Assembly (NCBI GenBank): GCA_902470365.1
Contig: CABRFZ010000013.1
Location: 1-62,242, forward strand
DNA from: an uncultured Collinsella sp.
GTDB taxonomy: Bacteria > Actinomycetota > Coriobacteriia > Coriobacteriales > Coriobacteriaceae
Reading direction: 5' to 3'
Length of the DNA: 62,242 bases
Shown here in pieces: positions 48,649 to 56,781 of the stretch. The notes beneath the pieces were generated by a model, which worked only from the letters and a program-made list of their open reading frames with translations, was not told the origin of the DNA and did not search any database. Each line of letters starts with the position of its first letter. The first letter of the stretch is position 1. A program made the position numbers and the translations under genes.

Positions 48649-49065
48649 ATGAACATCGATATCGTCCTTTTTGCAGGCCGCATCGTCCTGGTCGCCCTGC
48701 TCTACATCTTCCTGTTCGCCGTCATGAAAACCGGCGTGGGACTCGTACGCGGCCAGCGCCGCGACTCCGCTATCTGGACGATCGATGTGGACAAGGGTCC
48801 GCGCGGCATCCGTGGCATCCATGTAGACATGCTCGGCCCCGTCATCGTGGGCCGCTCGCCGTCCTCGGACATCTGCATCAACGAACCGTTTGTCTCGGCC
48901 TCGCACGCACGCTTTTCGCTGCAGGGCCCGGCACTCATCATCGAAGACCTCAACTCGCTGAACGGCACGCTCGTTAACGGCCGTCAGCTGGTGGAGCCCG
49001 CAACGCTGCGCGAGGGTGATGAGGTCCAGATTGGCGACGTGGTCATGAAGGTGAACCGTCGATGA
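48649..49065 (+). CDS. fhaB: FhaB/FipA-like membrane FHA protein
   Basis: 138 residues. One N-terminal membrane helix (about 5-27) is followed by an FHA domain with VIVGRSPSSDI, SASHARF and NSLNGTLVNG. In actinobacteria this protein recruits Thr-phosphorylated division factors to the membrane. Its stop overlaps the next start (ATGA), so translation is coupled with the phosphatase. Confidence 0.93.
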   Translation: MNIDIVLFAGRIVLVALLYIFLFAVMKTGVGLVRGQRRDSAIWTIDVDKGPRGIRGIHVDMLGPVIVGRSPSSDICINEPFVSASHARFSLQGPALIIEDLNSLNGTLVNGRQLVEPATLREGDEVQIGDVVMKVNRR

Positions 49066-50960
49066 TCGACGAGGAGAACAAGTCCGCAACCATGCCCGAG
49101 ACGCCGACTGCCCCCGCAGCTGCGCCGGCTCATGCCGCTCCGGCGCGCCCTGCGACCGTGGAGCCCGAGGACACCGTGTTCTCCCTGCCTCTTTCGCATG
49201 TAACTCAAGAATATCCGGCACTCGTCGATGACGAGGACGCCGGCACCGAGCAGCTCGACGCCCCCATCGGCGCGCACGCTGCCGAGCAGCCCGCGGAACC
49301 GGAGGCAACGCCCGCACCGGCTCACTTCGCCGAGCCCGTCGCCGAGGCGATTAACGAGAGCGCTGCCGTGTTTGCCGCCCCCGAGCCTGCCGCGCCGGTA
49401 TTCCCCGTCGCCCCGGCAAGCGAGGCGGCACCCGCATCTGCAACGCCTGCCGAAGTCGAGCAGCCCGTTGCCGCGCCCGCCGCAGCTCCCGAGTCCTCCG
49501 CTCAACCCCAGAGTACGCCCGCGCCGTCGCACTTTGCGACGCCCGAGCCGACGGCTGTCGAGCCGCAGCAGGACGGCGATCCCGCCGACCGCGTAACCGA
49601 AGATCTCAACCTTCCGGACGTCTCCGACGCCGAGTCGGGAGACGATGCCGACACCGTCTCCCCCGGCGACACCGCCGAGATCGATGTCGCGGCCGTGGAG
49701 GCAAAGCTCAAAGATCCCGGCTCGACCATGAGCTTCGAGCCGCTGACCGACGAGCGAATCGAGACCGACTCGACCTACGACGCCGGCACCACCACGCAGC
49801 TTATGTGGGGCGCCCGCTCCGACGTCGGGTGCGTACGCCCACACAATGAGGACTCCTATCTGGTGCAGTCGCCGCTCTTTTGCGTGTGCGACGGCATGGG
49901 AGGACACGCCGCCGGCGAGGTGGCATCCTCCATCGCCGTCGAGACCATCGCCAAGACGGCGCCGCAGTCCGCCGACGCCGCGCGCCTGGCCGCAGCCGTC
50001 GAGGCCGCCAACGCCGCCGTGATCGAGGCCGCCCTCAACGGCCTGGGCAAACCCGGCATGGGGTGCACGGCCACCTGCGCCTACATCGAAAACGACACGC
50101 TCGCCATCGCCCACGTGGGCGACTCGCGCGCCTACCTGCTCCACGAGGGTACGCTCATCCGCGTGACCCGCGACCACTCCTACGTGGAGGAGCTCGTGGA
50201 TGCCGGCGAGATTACGGCCGACGAGGCCCGCGTCCACCCCAACCGCTCGGTCATCACCCGCGCGCTGGGCTCGGATCCCGCCATGTATGCCGACCACTTT
50301 ACCCTGCACATCGAGGAAGGCGACCGCCTGATTCTGTGCTCCGACGGTCTTTCGAGCATGATTCCCGATAGCGATATCGAGAACATCGCTACGCAGTCCT
50401 CGAGCGCACAGATCTGTGTCGACAACTTGGTGGACGCGGCGCTCGCCGCCGGCGGCCACGACAATGTGACCGTGGTGGTCGTCGACTTGGTCGACGACGG
50501 CGTCATGCGCGAGGCAAAACGCGTCCGACGCCGCAATGTCACCATCGCCGCCATCTTGGCCCTTGTCTTTGTGCTGGTAGCAGGCATCTGGGCATACACG
50601 GGCGTCACCGGCTCCTATTACTTGGGAACCTACCACGGCAATGTCGCCGTCTGGCGCGGCCTACCCGGCAAGACGCTCGGGGTCGAGCTCCACTGGCTCG
50701 AGAGCGAAACCAGCATCAAGCTGTCCGACCTGCCCGAAGACACGCAAAACCGCCTGAAGGCAGGCATTCCGCAAACGAGTGTCGACGATGCGCAGGACAC
50801 CATTTCCAAGTACCGCCATCAGATTGACGAGGAGCAGACCCGTCAGGTGATTGACGCGCAAACGATTCGCGACAACACCAATCAGGAATCCACCTCCGAG
50901 TCAGATTCCGAGAAAACCGCCGAACAGTCAGCCGAGGCCGAAGCCTCCGATAAGAATTAG
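49062..50960 (+). CDS. pstP: PP2C-type Ser/Thr phosphatase with long N-terminal extension
   Basis: 632 residues, longer than the family norm of about 500. The first 245 are Ala/Pro/Glu-rich and contain repeated PAPAHF/PAPSHF units. The PP2C domain (about 250-480) has VRPHNEDS, CDGMGGHAAGE, GDSRAYLL, and GHDNVTVVV, which hold the metal-binding Asp residues. One membrane helix (about 490-512) anchors a short outer domain. PstP reverses PknB-type phosphorylation. Overlaps fhaB by ATGA. Confidence 0.93.
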   Translation: MIDEENKSATMPETPTAPAAAPAHAAPARPATVEPEDTVFSLPLSHVTQEYPALVDDEDAGTEQLDAPIGAHAAEQPAEPEATPAPAHFAEPVAEAINESAAVFAAPEPAAPVFPVAPASEAAPASATPAEVEQPVAAPAAAPESSAQPQSTPAPSHFATPEPTAVEPQQDGDPADRVTEDLNLPDVSDAESGDDADTVSPGDTAEIDVAAVEAKLKDPGSTMSFEPLTDERIETDSTYDAGTTTQLMWGARSDVGCVRPHNEDSYLVQSPLFCVCDGMGGHAAGEVASSIAVETIAKTAPQSADAARLAAAVEAANAAVIEAALNGLGKPGMGCTATCAYIENDTLAIAHVGDSRAYLLHEGTLIRVTRDHSYVEELVDAGEITADEARVHPNRSVITRALGSDPAMYADHFTLHIEEGDRLILCSDGLSSMIPDSDIENIATQSSSAQICVDNLVDAALAAGGHDNVTVVVVDLVDDGVMREAKRVRRRNVTIAAILALVFVLVAGIWAYTGVTGSYYLGTYHGNVAVWRGLPGKTLGVELHWLESETSIKLSDLPEDTQNRLKAGIPQTSVDDAQDTISKYRHQIDEEQTRQVIDAQTIRDNTNQESTSESDSEKTAEQSAEAEASDKN

Positions 50961-50976
50961 AAAGGGAGTGCCGCTT

Positions 50977-53847
50977 ATGAGTCGCCGCAACACCGAACTG
51001 CTCTTGCTCATCGCCTCGGCGTTCCCCGTCATCCTGCTCTATGCGATGTACGTGCTCACCGCGGGTGCCACGATTTCCTTTGAGACGCTCGCCGTGCCGA
51101 TCGGCCTGTTCGCCGCCTTCGCCGCGGCGCATATCGCCGTGCGCATCCTGGCGCCCGGCGCCGACCCCGCCATCCTGCCCATCGTCTTTGTGCTCTCGGG
51201 CATCGGCATCACATTCGTGACGCGCCTGGCCCCCGGCCTCGCCATCTCGCAGCTCATCATCTTGTTTGTCTCGGTGGCGCTCATGGTGGGAACGCTCGCA
51301 CTGGTCAAGAACCTCGACGTGGTCATGCGCTACAAGTACACCTTTGGCATTATCGGCATCATCCTGCTGATGCTGCCGATCTTTATCGGCACCACGATCT
51401 CGGGCTCCAAGCTGTGGATTCGCATCGCGGGTTTCACCATCCAGCCCGGCGAGTTCGCCAAGGTCTTCATCGTCTTGTTCCTGGCAGGCTATCTGGCCGA
51501 GAACCGCGAGCTGCTCTCCATCTCCAACCGCAAGATCCTTGGCCTCAAGATTCCGCGCTTCCGCCTGCTGCTGCCGCTGTTTGCCGTGTGGGGCGTGTGC
51601 CTGCTCATCGTCGTCTTCGAACGCGACCTGGGCTCGGCCGTCCTGTTCTACACCATCTTTTTGCTGATGCTCTATGTTGCCACGGGACGCTTTTCGTACG
51701 TCATCATCGGCCTTGCGCTGCTGGCCGTTGGAGCCGTGGGCGCCTACAAGTTCCTGTCTCACGTGCAGGTGCGCTTTCAGGTCTGGGTCGATCCGTTTAA
51801 GGATGCCCAGGGTCAGGGCTACCAGATCGTACAGTCACTTTACTCGCTGGCTGACGGCGGCCTGGTTGGCGTCGGCATCGGCAACGGCATGGCAAACAAC
51901 ATCCCCGTCGTCGAGTCCGACTTTATCTTCTCGGCCATCGGCGAGGAAATGGGCCTTTTGGGCGGCGGCGCCGTGCTCATCCTGTTTATGCTTTTTGCCG
52001 TGCGTGGCCTCACCACGGCCGCCCGCGCCAAGTCCGACCTTGCCGCCTTTAGCGCGACCGGCCTTACGGCGGCCATCAGCTTCCAGGCATTCTTAATCGT
52101 TGGCGGCGTAACCCGCCTGATCCCGCTGACCGGCGTCACCCTGCCCTTTATGAGCCAGGGCGGCTCCTCGCTGCTGGCGAGCTTTATCATCGTCGCGCTG
52201 CTGCTGCGCGCCGGCGACGAGGCAACCGGACGCGAAGCCGAACTCACCGGCACCGGCACCATGGCCGCCATCACCGATGACCAGGTCGCATCCGCCGCTG
52301 CCCCGACCGGTACGCGTTTTGCCAACGTACCTTCCTACAGCCACGGCAACCACTCCGCGGGCTCTCGCATGCGTCGTCGCCTGCTCGACACGCCAGAGTC
52401 CGGCGTGCTCGGCCGCGTGGCACTTGCCAACCGTCTGACTCGTGCCGTGTTTGCCTTTACGGCGCTGTTCGCCATCCTTATCGGCAACCTCACCTATGTC
52501 CAAGTCATCAAGGCAAAGGATTACCAGGACATGCCGACCAACAACCACACCATCGCCCGCTCCAAGTACATCCAGCGTGGCTCCATCATCACGTCCGACG
52601 GCGTGACACTAGCCGAGTCGCTGCAACAGGAGGACGGCACCTACGCCCGTTCCTACCCCAACGGCAACATGGCCGCGCACGTGGTGGGCTACGTGAGCCA
52701 GCAATACGGCACCGCCGGCATCGAGAGCGTCATGAACGATACGCTCACCGGCTCCAAGGATTACTCCAGCTGGAACAACGCCATTGCGTCGCTCGCGGGG
52801 CAGACCCAGCCGGGCAACACCGCCAAGCTCACTATCGACTCGCGCATCCAGACGGCTGCCGAGCAGGCGCTCAAAGGCTTTAAGGGCGCTGTGGTGGTCA
52901 TGGATCCGCGCACCGGTGCGGTCCTTGCGTGCGCGAGCTCGCCCACCTACGACAACACCAACATCGACGCCCTGATGCAGTCGGGCGGTGGCGAGGACGG
53001 CTCCATGTACGACCGCGCCATGGACGCGCTCTACACCCCGGGCTCGACCTTTAAGGTCGTCACACTCTCCGCGGCGCTCGAAACCGGCACCGCCAGCCTT
53101 ACCAGCACGTACCAGGCGCCCGGTTCCATGGATATTGGCAACGCGCCGGTCACCAACTCTGCCAACGAGAGCTACGGCACCATCAGCCTGCAGCAGGCCT
53201 TCGCCGTATCGTCCAACGTCGTCTTTGGCCAGGTGGCCAACGAGGTCGGCGCCAACTCGCTGGTACAGTTTGCCAACGCCTTTGGCTATGGGCAAAAGCT
53301 GGGTCAGGACCTTACCGCCGCGGCCTCCATCATGGCCGACCCGTCGCTTATGACCGAGTGGGAGACCGCTTGGGCAGGCGCCGGCCAGCCCGTCGGCATG
53401 GACCACACGCCTGGCCCGCAGACCACCGTCATGCAGAATTGCGTGATCGCTGCCGCTATCGCCAACAGCGGCGTGGTCATGGACCCGTTCTTTGTGTCCC
53501 AGATACTCGCCCCGGACGGAACCGTGGTTAAGACCACGCAGTCCCGCTCGCTGGGCCAGGCTGTCAGCTCTGCCACGGCCGATCAGGTCAAGCAGGCCAT
53601 GCTCGCCGTCGTCCAGTCCGGTACCGGCACCGATGCCCAGATTCCGGGCGTCAAGGTTGCCGGCAAGACCGGTTCGGCCGAGACCGGCGGCACCAACGTC
53701 AACTCTATGTTTGTTGGCTTTGCACCTTACGATTCACCCACGGTTGCCATCTCGGTGGCCCTGGAGGATTACGACAAACACGACGTCGAGGCGGCCAAGA
53801 TTGCCGGCATCGTCCTGACCGCAGCGCTCGCCGCACAGGGAGCGTGA
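50977..53847 (+). CDS. Fused SEDS glycosyltransferase (RodA/FtsW) and penicillin-binding protein
   Basis: 956 residues. The N-terminal part (about 1-430) is a RodA/FtsW SEDS polymerase with about 10-12 membrane helices; the conserved FERDLGSAV holds the essential Asp, and LPFMSQGGSS is the family end motif. A Ser/Gly-rich linker and another membrane helix (about 480-510) lead to a class B PBP. The transpeptidase has STFK (catalytic Ser), SSN and KTGS. In most bacteria RodA and PbpA are separate neighbouring genes. Here they are one frame, uninterrupted. The start MSRRNTEL at 50977 follows AAAGGGAG. It would polymerise and cross-link peptidoglycan. Confidence 0.93.
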   Translation: MSRRNTELLLLIASAFPVILLYAMYVLTAGATISFETLAVPIGLFAAFAAAHIAVRILAPGADPAILPIVFVLSGIGITFVTRLAPGLAISQLIILFVSVALMVGTLALVKNLDVVMRYKYTFGIIGIILLMLPIFIGTTISGSKLWIRIAGFTIQPGEFAKVFIVLFLAGYLAENRELLSISNRKILGLKIPRFRLLLPLFAVWGVCLLIVVFERDLGSAVLFYTIFLLMLYVATGRFSYVIIGLALLAVGAVGAYKFLSHVQVRFQVWVDPFKDAQGQGYQIVQSLYSLADGGLVGVGIGNGMANNIPVVESDFIFSAIGEEMGLLGGGAVLILFMLFAVRGLTTAARAKSDLAAFSATGLTAAISFQAFLIVGGVTRLIPLTGVTLPFMSQGGSSLLASFIIVALLLRAGDEATGREAELTGTGTMAAITDDQVASAAAPTGTRFANVPSYSHGNHSAGSRMRRRLLDTPESGVLGRVALANRLTRAVFAFTALFAILIGNLTYVQVIKAKDYQDMPTNNHTIARSKYIQRGSIITSDGVTLAESLQQEDGTYARSYPNGNMAAHVVGYVSQQYGTAGIESVMNDTLTGSKDYSSWNNAIASLAGQTQPGNTAKLTIDSRIQTAAEQALKGFKGAVVVMDPRTGAVLACASSPTYDNTNIDALMQSGGGEDGSMYDRAMDALYTPGSTFKVVTLSAALETGTASLTSTYQAPGSMDIGNAPVTNSANESYGTISLQQAFAVSSNVVFGQVANEVGANSLVQFANAFGYGQKLGQDLTAAASIMADPSLMTEWETAWAGAGQPVGMDHTPGPQTTVMQNCVIAAAIANSGVVMDPFFVSQILAPDGTVVKTTQSRSLGQAVSSATADQVKQAMLAVVQSGTGTDAQIPGVKVAGKTGSAETGGTNVNSMFVGFAPYDSPTVAISVALEDYDKHDVEAAKIAGIVLTAALAAQGA

Positions 53848-53979
53848 TGCCCGTGACCAAAGCGGAAACTTATGGCACGCCGCGGCCGATGAGCTAACAG
53901 CAACGCGCCACACGGCCCCAGCGGCCACACATTTGGTACTACACACATCATTGAGCGAATAGTTATGTTAGGAGCAGGA

Positions 53980-55917
53980 ATGGAACAGAGGGTCCTCGGG
54001 GGAAGATACCTCCTCAAGGATAAGGTGGGAACAGGCGGCATGGCGACCGTCTTCCGTGCACAGGATCAGGTCCTCGACCGCACGGTTGCCGTCAAGATCA
54101 TGCTGCCGCAGTATGCCGGCGACGCCACCTTCGCCGCCCGCTTTAAGCAGGAGGCCCAGGCAGCGGCCGGCCTGTCCTCCCCCTATATCGTGGGCGTCTA
54201 CGACTGGGGCAAGGACGGCGACACCTATTACATCGTCATGGAGTACCTGCGCGGTACCGACCTTAAGAGCGGCATCAAGAGCCACGGCGCCCTCGATCCC
54301 AAGAAGGTCGCACAGATCGGCTCGCAGATCAGCTCCGCGCTTTCGGTCGCACACAAGCACGAGATCATCCACCGCGACATTAAGCCGCAAAACATCATGG
54401 TGCTGCCCGACGGCAACATCAAGGTCATGGATTTTGGCATCGCACGCGCCAAGAACAGTCATCTCACGCAGGATAACAACGTGCTGGGCACCGCCCACTA
54501 TGTAAGCCCCGAGCAGACCCGCGGCCAGGACCTCGGCCCCACCTCGGATATCTACTCGCTGGGTGTCGTCATGTACGAGTGCGCCACCGGCCGCGTACCC
54601 TTTGACGGCGACGACGCTATCTCGGTCGCGCTCAAGCAGGTCAACGAGCTCCCCATCCCGCCGAGCCAGATCAACTCCGGCGTCGATGCCGACCTGGAGC
54701 GCATCATCCTCAAGTGCATGGAGAAGGACCCGGCAAACCGCTTCCAGACGGCCGACGAGCTGCGCCAGGTACTCAACAGCTACCTGTCCGGCCGTGCCGT
54801 CAACGTCTCGGAGCCCACGCGCATCATCGGTGCCGCCGGCGACCTGGGTGCCACCAAGACCCGCGAGCTTTCCGACTCAACGCGCGCTATGGTTCGTCCC
54901 GTCTCGGGCGTGAGCGGTCAGAACACCGCCCGTAGCGCTGTCTCGGGCTCCACGGGCTCCTACGAGGTCGAGAAGCCTAAGTCCAACAAGAACAAGATCA
55001 TCGCCGCCGTGATTGCCGCCGTCGCCGTGATTGGCGTGGTGGTGGCCTTTGCCACGGGCATGTTCAGTGGCGAACAGGTCACAGTGCCCGACGTGCTGGG
55101 CAAGGACCAGGAAACCGCTATTGAACTGATCAAGGAAGCCGGCCTTGAGGTTGGCACCGTCGACCAGAGCTACAACGACGATGTCGACGAGGGAAAGGTC
55201 GCCGAGCAGACCCCCAACGGCAACACCAAGAAGGCCAAGGGCACGAGGGTGAACCTGGTAGTCTCCAAGGGCCCTAAGCCCTCCGAGAAGGTTGAGGTTC
55301 CGCAGCTCGTCGGCCTGACCAAGGACCAGGCCGAGGCCGCACTGGCAAGCGTGGGCCTGAAGGGCAGCGCTTCGGAGGAAGCCAATGAGGCCGAAGAGGG
55401 CCAGGTCTTTGAGCAGAGCACTGTTGCCGGCAAGGAGGTCGAGAAGGGCACGACCATCTCGTACAAGGTCTCCAGCGGCCCGGACACCACCTCGGTGCCC
55501 GATCTGACCGACATGACCGAAGCCCAGGCGCGCAACGCTCTCGACATGGCTGGCTTTGGCGTCGACGTGAGCTACCAGGAAAACGACTCGGTTACCGAGG
55601 GCACCGTAATTAGCTGGAACCCCAGCGGCAAGCAGAAGCCCGGCACCACGATCACCGTCGTCATCGCCAAGAAGTCCGGCAAGGCCAGCGTCCCGGGCAA
55701 CCTGTACGGCAAGAGCATCTCCGCCGCCGTCACCGCGCTCAACAACGCCGGTTTCTACAACATCGCATTCTGCGATCAGAACGGCAACCCCGTGAGCGGC
55801 AACGAGAATGCCACCGTTACGGGCGTCTCCCCCACCGGTAAGCAGTCCACCGACAGCACGATTACGCTGACGGTTTCTATCTCCGGCTCCGGCGACGACT
55901 CCGAGTCTAGCAACTAA
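53980..55917 (+). CDS. pknB: PASTA-domain Ser/Thr kinase (PknB)
   Basis: 645 residues. The kinase domain (about 7-270) has GTGGMATVF, VAVKIM, HRDIKPQNIMV and DFGIARA. One membrane helix lies at about 345-367, followed by four PASTA repeats (about 370-640; they begin TVPDVLG, EVPQLVG, SVPDLTD and SVPGNLYG). PASTA domains bind muropeptides or beta-lactams, so the kinase senses cell-wall state. The start MEQRVLGG at 53980 follows AGGAG; an ATG at 53965 would contain that site. It ends the envelope-signalling operon and is followed by a terminator. Confidence 0.95.
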   Translation: MEQRVLGGRYLLKDKVGTGGMATVFRAQDQVLDRTVAVKIMLPQYAGDATFAARFKQEAQAAAGLSSPYIVGVYDWGKDGDTYYIVMEYLRGTDLKSGIKSHGALDPKKVAQIGSQISSALSVAHKHEIIHRDIKPQNIMVLPDGNIKVMDFGIARAKNSHLTQDNNVLGTAHYVSPEQTRGQDLGPTSDIYSLGVVMYECATGRVPFDGDDAISVALKQVNELPIPPSQINSGVDADLERIILKCMEKDPANRFQTADELRQVLNSYLSGRAVNVSEPTRIIGAAGDLGATKTRELSDSTRAMVRPVSGVSGQNTARSAVSGSTGSYEVEKPKSNKNKIIAAVIAAVAVIGVVVAFATGMFSGEQVTVPDVLGKDQETAIELIKEAGLEVGTVDQSYNDDVDEGKVAEQTPNGNTKKAKGTRVNLVVSKGPKPSEKVEVPQLVGLTKDQAEAALASVGLKGSASEEANEAEEGQVFEQSTVAGKEVEKGTTISYKVSSGPDTTSVPDLTDMTEAQARNALDMAGFGVDVSYQENDSVTEGTVISWNPSGKQKPGTTITVVIAKKSGKASVPGNLYGKSISAAVTALNNAGFYNIAFCDQNGNPVSGNENATVTGVSPTGKQSTDSTITLTVSISGSGDDSESSN

Positions 55918-55970
55918 CGTCGATCGCTTGTTGCTCCGAGCGGTTTAGACCGCAAACACATTCGCTCAGA

Positions 55971-56005
55971 AGCGCCCGCTTGCTCCCCCAGCAAGCGGGC
56001 GCTTT
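55971..56005 (+). terminator. Terminator of the pknB operon
   Basis: A 14-bp perfect stem (55971-55984 with 55990-56003) with a 5-nt loop and a short T run. It lies 54 bp past the pknB stop codon. The stem is strong, the T run weak. Confidence 0.8.
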
Positions 56006-56046
56006 GCGTGTCTCAGTAGACATCTGGTGATTTGATTTGGAAAATG

Positions 56047-56076
56047 TGGACGGACCCGCAGCCGGACGGGTAGAAT
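56047..56076 (+). promoter_or_regulatory. Promoter for a candidate small RNA
   Basis: TGGACG (56047-56052) is 18 bp from TAGAAT (56071-56076). Transcription would start near 56082. No ribosome site with a start codon follows. Confidence 0.5.
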
Positions 56077-56081
56077 GTGTC

Positions 56082-56178
56082 TAGAAAACGACGCATCCCG
56101 CGTAAGTGTTAAGGAGCGCGAGCGGCCTAGTTTTCTAACGTGTTAAACGGCCGGGCTGCAACCCCGGCCGTTTTTATT
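56082..56178 (+). ncRNA. Candidate small RNA of about 95 nt
   Basis: Bounded by a promoter and a strong terminator. The 5' end can form an 8-bp stem (56082-56089 with 56130-56137, TAGAAAAC with GTTTTCTA) enclosing 40 nt that contain a small ACGC/GCGT hairpin and an unpaired AAGGAG. There is no open frame of note. No known RNA family recognised. It overlaps the 3' end of the opposite-strand 49-codon gene by the terminator. Confidence 0.45.
56146..56175. terminator. Bidirectional terminator of small RNA and 49-codon gene
   Basis: AACGGCCGGG (56146-56155) pairs with CCCGGCCGTT (56163-56172). TTTTT follows on the plus strand and TTTAAC on the minus strand. Confidence 0.85.
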
Positions 56179-56323
56179 TGCGCTTGCGGCGCAAACGCCG
56201 AGAACCGTCCGCACCGCGCGTGCGCCTACGGACCTTAAACCGAACCTCATACGAATCAAGAAACGCAATGATGAACGTGCCGACCGTCGCAAGGGCGGCG
56301 AGCGCGTTAAGGAATTTCAGCAA
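56174..56323 (-). CDS. 49-residue membrane peptide, TTG start
   Basis: One hydrophobic helix (about residues 4-23) is followed by a strongly basic tail (RRRTRGADGSRRLRRKRK). The start is TTG at 56323, with a perfect GGAGGT six bases upstream, the best ribosome site nearby. A longer frame from an ATG at 56377 has none. The stop lies at the shared terminator. Type of protein unknown; small basic-tailed membrane peptides may bind kinases, ribosomes or membranes. It lies between the pknB operon and the integrative element, oriented towards pknB. Confidence 0.55.
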   Translation of the reverse strand: MLKFLNALAALATVGTFIIAFLDSYEVRFKVRRRTRGADGSRRLRRKRK

Positions 56324-56505
56324 TTGGGGACCTCCGATCAAGTCTTCGGCCGCCCGCGCACGGGATGCGTCGCACACACGATTCTAACCGATGCAGCCCT
56401 GATGATGCGGGCGACGGGAAGGGTGGCGCGAGCGGAGCTAGACGAAATGCGACCCATATTGGTGACGCGGGCGTCGACGGCCCGAATCCGGCCCTTAGAC
56501 CAGAA

Positions 56506-56537
56506 GAGCCCGGCACCATAGCGGTACCGGGCTCGGT
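56506..56537 (-). terminator. Hairpin after the tRNA-Arg fragment
   Basis: GAGCCCGGCACC (56506-56517) pairs with GGTACCGGGCTC (56523-56534) with one G-U in minus-strand RNA. It is the old terminator of the tRNA-Arg gene. The T run is weak. Confidence 0.6.
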
Positions 56538-56544
56538 CAATCTC

Positions 56545-56589
56545 TGGTGCCCCCGGGCGGATTCGAACCGTCGACACCCGCTTTAGGAG
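56545..56589 (-). other. tRNA-Arg(CCT) 3' half, attachment site
   Basis: Read on the minus strand, the anticodon loop CTCCTAA, the 3' side of the anticodon stem AGCGG, variable loop, T-arm with GGTTCGAATCC, and acceptor half with CCA are intact. 5' of the anticodon loop the sequence no longer fits a tRNA (AT-rich). This is a typical attachment scar: the element recombined within the tRNA. The intact tRNA-Arg gene should lie at the other end of the element, beyond the window. Confidence 0.85.
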
Positions 56590-56781
56590 ATATGATTTAA
56601 TGCTACCCCCTACCATTCATCAAGCATCATTGAACATCATATAACCGCAGATAAACATAGCAGTTTGTGTCTTTTGCCTCCGGTAGCTGCGCCTACGCTT
56701 TTACAAACATATTACTAACAGCTTTAGCTAAACTGCACTCAATGAATTGTTGAAAACTATTCAAAGAAACGGAGCGCAAAG

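Noticed and set aside
48984..50636. A 550-codon minus-strand frame
   Set aside because: It is antisense to the PP2C phosphatase gene; Gly/Arg/His-rich without motifs.
56365..56586. A 73-codon plus-strand frame ending near RADSNRRHPL
   Set aside because: This ending is the reverse translation of tRNA T-arm and acceptor sequence; it comes from the tRNA-Arg fragment.
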